A DNA stretch of 64,000 nt from Neocallimastix lanati (nom. inval.) (taxonomy: Eukaryota; Neocallimastigomycota; Neocallimastigomycetes; Neocallimastigales; Neocallimastigaceae). The number at the start of each line of letters is the position of its first letter. Positions within the stretch are counted from its first letter, which is position 1. The stretch is taken from positions 1,570,001-1,634,000 of the forward strand of contig JACVTC010000008.1 in assembly GCA_016946835.1 (NCBI GenBank), given 5' to 3'. The position numbers and the translations under genes were made by a program. Positions 62,345 to 64,000 of the stretch are shown here, piece after piece. The notes beneath the pieces are model-generated. The model was not told the DNA's origin. It did not search any database and saw nothing but the letters and a program-made list of their open reading frames with translations.

Positions 62345-62453
62345 TTTTTAGTTAAAATGGAATTGATAGAGTTAATGATGGCTGTCCTAAATTCTGCTCT
62401 TGCTGTGGAAAAGGTGTACAATCTTTTATCCATTGGATATTTGAATGCTCTGT
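62345..62453 (+). mobile_element. LINE fragment, C-terminal zinc-binding part (outer copy)
   Basis: The plus-strand frame from 62353 gives FCSCCGKGVQSFIHWIFECS, the C-x2-C...H-x4-C motif near the C-terminus of many LINE ORF2 proteins (GKGxxSxxHWxFEC form). The copy is cut at 62453 by a second LINE insertion and resumes at about 63370 after the duplicated target TGAATGCTCTGT. Confidence 0.75.
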
Positions 62454-63248
62454 TTATTTTATTTTTATTTTGTGTTTTATTTTTTGTTTATTTTTTTATC
62501 TTTTTTTTTTTTATTATTTTATTACATGTATTTTATCAAATATTTTTAGATGGAATTCTTTAAATTTCATCGATGATCTCTATGTTTTATTCCTTAGGAA
62601 GATTAGAGCGTTTAATCCTCTTTCTTCCTATGACTCTATTTCTGATTTTGAAGATTATATCAATCATTATATATACTTGTTCCTTCTTGGTGGGACTTTA
62701 GTTTTAAATGAACTACATTTCGATAGTGGGGAACAGAGACATTTAAATGAACTACTTTTCAAAGGTTCATCTGAGTCACCTGTTCCAAAAATTGTGGGCT
62801 TGGCGGAATTCTTAACAAATGCAATACCTATCATAAGTAGTTCGTTTGAGCTATTATTTGATAGGTATTGCAAAATATCAAACTTAACCAAGAGCGTCGA
62901 CGTCGTACTGATAAGGCATAATGAAAATACAGGATTATTATCTATTACTACGAAGGGTGATTCTCGCCCTAGTAGCTCAATAAATGATGAATCCGGGGAG
63001 AGTTTAGTGGACACCACACTATCTATTTTAAGGATGTTACTTCTAAATTTTATTTCTTTTTTATTTGATAGGAAGGGTAAAATTCCCGCATAGTACAACT
63101 TGCCGAAATACATAGTATTTTCGAGCTTTTTTATTTTTTATTTTTTATTTTTTAATTTTTTATTTTTAATTTCTAATGTACTTTTCACCTACATGTATTT
63201 TTTAAAATAAAATTTAATAAAGTTTTTGGAAGTGTATTCTCTTCCCTG

Positions 63249-63290
<42 letters not shown>

Positions 63291-63357
63291 TCAAATATTT
63301 AATTAATAAAGATGAAACAAGTTTGCTGCCGTTAAAAAAAAAAAAAAAAAAAAAAAA
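62454..63357 (+). mobile_element. Second LINE insertion: 3'-UTR-only copy with poly(A) tail
   Basis: Flanked by a perfect 12-bp target duplication TGAATGCTCTGT (62442-62453 and 63358-63369) and ending in a 24-A tail (63334-63357). Without the third element nested in it, it is only about 165 bp: a T-rich stretch, then ACATGTATTTTATCAAATAT and AATTAATAAAG, which resemble the 3' UTR of the inner copy (ACATGTATTTTTTAAAATAA, TTTAATAAAG). A severely 5'-truncated copy of the same family. Confidence 0.75.
62546..63284 (+). mobile_element. Third LINE insertion: 5'-truncated copy with ORF C-terminus
   Basis: Nested inside the second copy. Flanked by a 16-bp duplication ATTTTATCAAATATTT (62530-62545 and 63285-63300) and ending in a poly(A) tail of about 33 (63252-63284). 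It carries the end of ORF2 from SLNFIDDLYVLFLRKIRAFN to the stop at 63091-63093 (ending LFDRKGKIPA), about 180 residues with no stop, then a 3' UTR of about 160 bp. The intact frame and exact duplications suggest a recent insertion. The apparent frame running leftward into the T-rich DNA belongs to the host copy and is fortuitous. Confidence 0.8.
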
Positions 63358-63412
63358 TGAATGCTCTGTATAAAAAAATCAAAAAGTATAAATGTGAAAA
63401 ATATGACGATAT

Positions 63413-63547
63413 TTTAGAACGTTACTTTTGCTGATGATGTTGTTCTCATTGCTCCAAGTGCAAAAAATTTAGAAAAATTATTAAAAAAGGTACATAGATG
63501 GGCTAATTTAAATGAAATGACTTTTGGTATTGAAAAATGTGCAACTA
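63413..63547 (+). mobile_element. LINE reverse-transcriptase fragment with FADD catalytic motif
   Basis: The frame reads VTFADDVVLIAPSAKNLEKL followed by LKKVHRWANLNEMTFGIEKC: RT motif 5 with the two catalytic Asp, and the following helix. It breaks off after KCAT. It lies before, not after, the N-terminal RT motifs that follow at 63548, so it belongs to a separate or rearranged copy. Confidence 0.75.
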
Positions 63548-64000
63548 TGCTACTAAAGAACAGTTAGAAGTATGGCACAATCACTATAAAAAACTTGCTT
63601 CAAGCCATTCTGATATCAATAGTGCATTAATCGAATGGTATAATAAATTTTCCAATGGAACAATTAGGTATACGAGACACAATGAATGGGATATAAATCA
63701 AGACATCAGTATAGAAGAAATTAGAGAAGCAATTTTGGCTACTCCAAATTTTAAAGCTTCAGGCCCGGATGGAATTCCTATTGAATTTTATAAAGCTTTA
63801 ATTCCTCCGGATGACGAAAATTCAGTAAATAATTCTTCTTCTGGTTTAAATTGTTTACAGAAGATATACTCAAGAATTTGGAATGGAGAATTTCCTAGCT
63901 CATGGAATGAAGCAAGTATTATATCTATTCCTAAAAAAGGAGATGATCTATCTGATTGTGACAATTATCGAGGTATCTCTCTGATTAACAATGGTATTAA
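63548..64000 (+). mobile_element. LINE ORF2, pre-RT linker and first RT motifs, continues past the window
   Basis: An open frame without stops to the window end: ATKEQLEVWHNHYKKLASSH, then ISIEEIREAILATPNFKASG with PDGIPIEFYKAL (RT motif 1), IWNGEFPSSWNEASIISIPK (motif 2) and KGDDLSDCDNYRGISLINNG (motif 2a). Spacing is typical of non-LTR retrotransposons. The frame is clean so far, so the copy to the right could be long. Its left edge abuts the FADD fragment without a visible duplication. Confidence 0.82.

Noticed and set aside
62357-62563. 68-residue frame beginning MELIELMMAVLNS, and the hydrophobic N-terminus of the 62470-63093 frame
   Set aside because: The first is out of frame with the LINE zinc motif over the same bases; the second crosses the target duplication into T-rich 3' UTR, so its hydrophobic start is fortuitous. 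A GT...AG intron reading of the T-rich tract was also dropped because the nested duplications explain it better.

Overview
The window is extremely AT-rich eukaryotic DNA: long A/T homopolymers, short-unit satellites, and a few islands of coding sequence. The genes have short AT-rich GT-AG introns, Asn/Ser-rich low-complexity stretches, a KRE9/KNH1-like plus SH3 membrane protein (a fungal combination), and two genes of bacterial-type families. Low gene density with large, nearly pure A/T intergenic regions fits an anaerobic gut fungus (Neocallimastigomycota) best. This is an inference; a dictyostelid-like genome is the main alternative and is less likely.

Layout. 0.2-1.7 kb: a gamma-glutamylcyclotransferase-fold protein with a long disordered N-terminus (minus). 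1.7-8.8 kb: no genes, but several blocks of a 7-bp satellite in opposite orientations. 8.8-26.2 kb: the main feature, a minus-strand tandem array of six two-exon genes plus one relic. They encode secreted proteins with a signal peptide, a Lys/Ser/Thr/Pro 8-residue repeat (11 to about 40 copies) and a six-cysteine C-terminal domain. I do not recognise the family. A decayed LINE lies between the fifth and sixth genes. 26-45 kb: gene-poor, with a DNA-3-methyladenine glycosylase I gene and a cluster of mobile elements: a decayed MULE, a gag-like fossil, a 220-bp foldback MITE, a tRNA-derived SINE with a 14-bp target duplication, and a 3.85-kb MULE with matching terminal inverted repeats and a 9-bp target duplication. 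45-62 kb: ordinary host genes, namely a KRE9-like/TM/SH3 protein, a DUF1349 protein, a SMAP-type ArfGAP (5 exons), an RPEL-repeat protein with a Phactr-like PP1-binding tail (4 exons), and ribosomal protein eL8 whose intron directly follows the ATG. 62.3-64 kb: a pile of LINE fragments, including LINE-in-LINE-in-LINE nesting readable from two target-site duplications.

The array genes probably work at the cell surface or outside the cell as a rapidly diversifying family. All share the same first exon and signal peptide, intron position and C-terminal domain; most share an upstream motif, and all have a small 3' hairpin. ArfGAP, the RPEL/Phactr-like protein and the SH3 membrane protein all belong to families tied to membrane traffic or the actin cytoskeleton, but nothing here shows that they are functionally linked. 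All exon structures were worked out by hand from splice motifs and reading-frame continuity, without transcript data.
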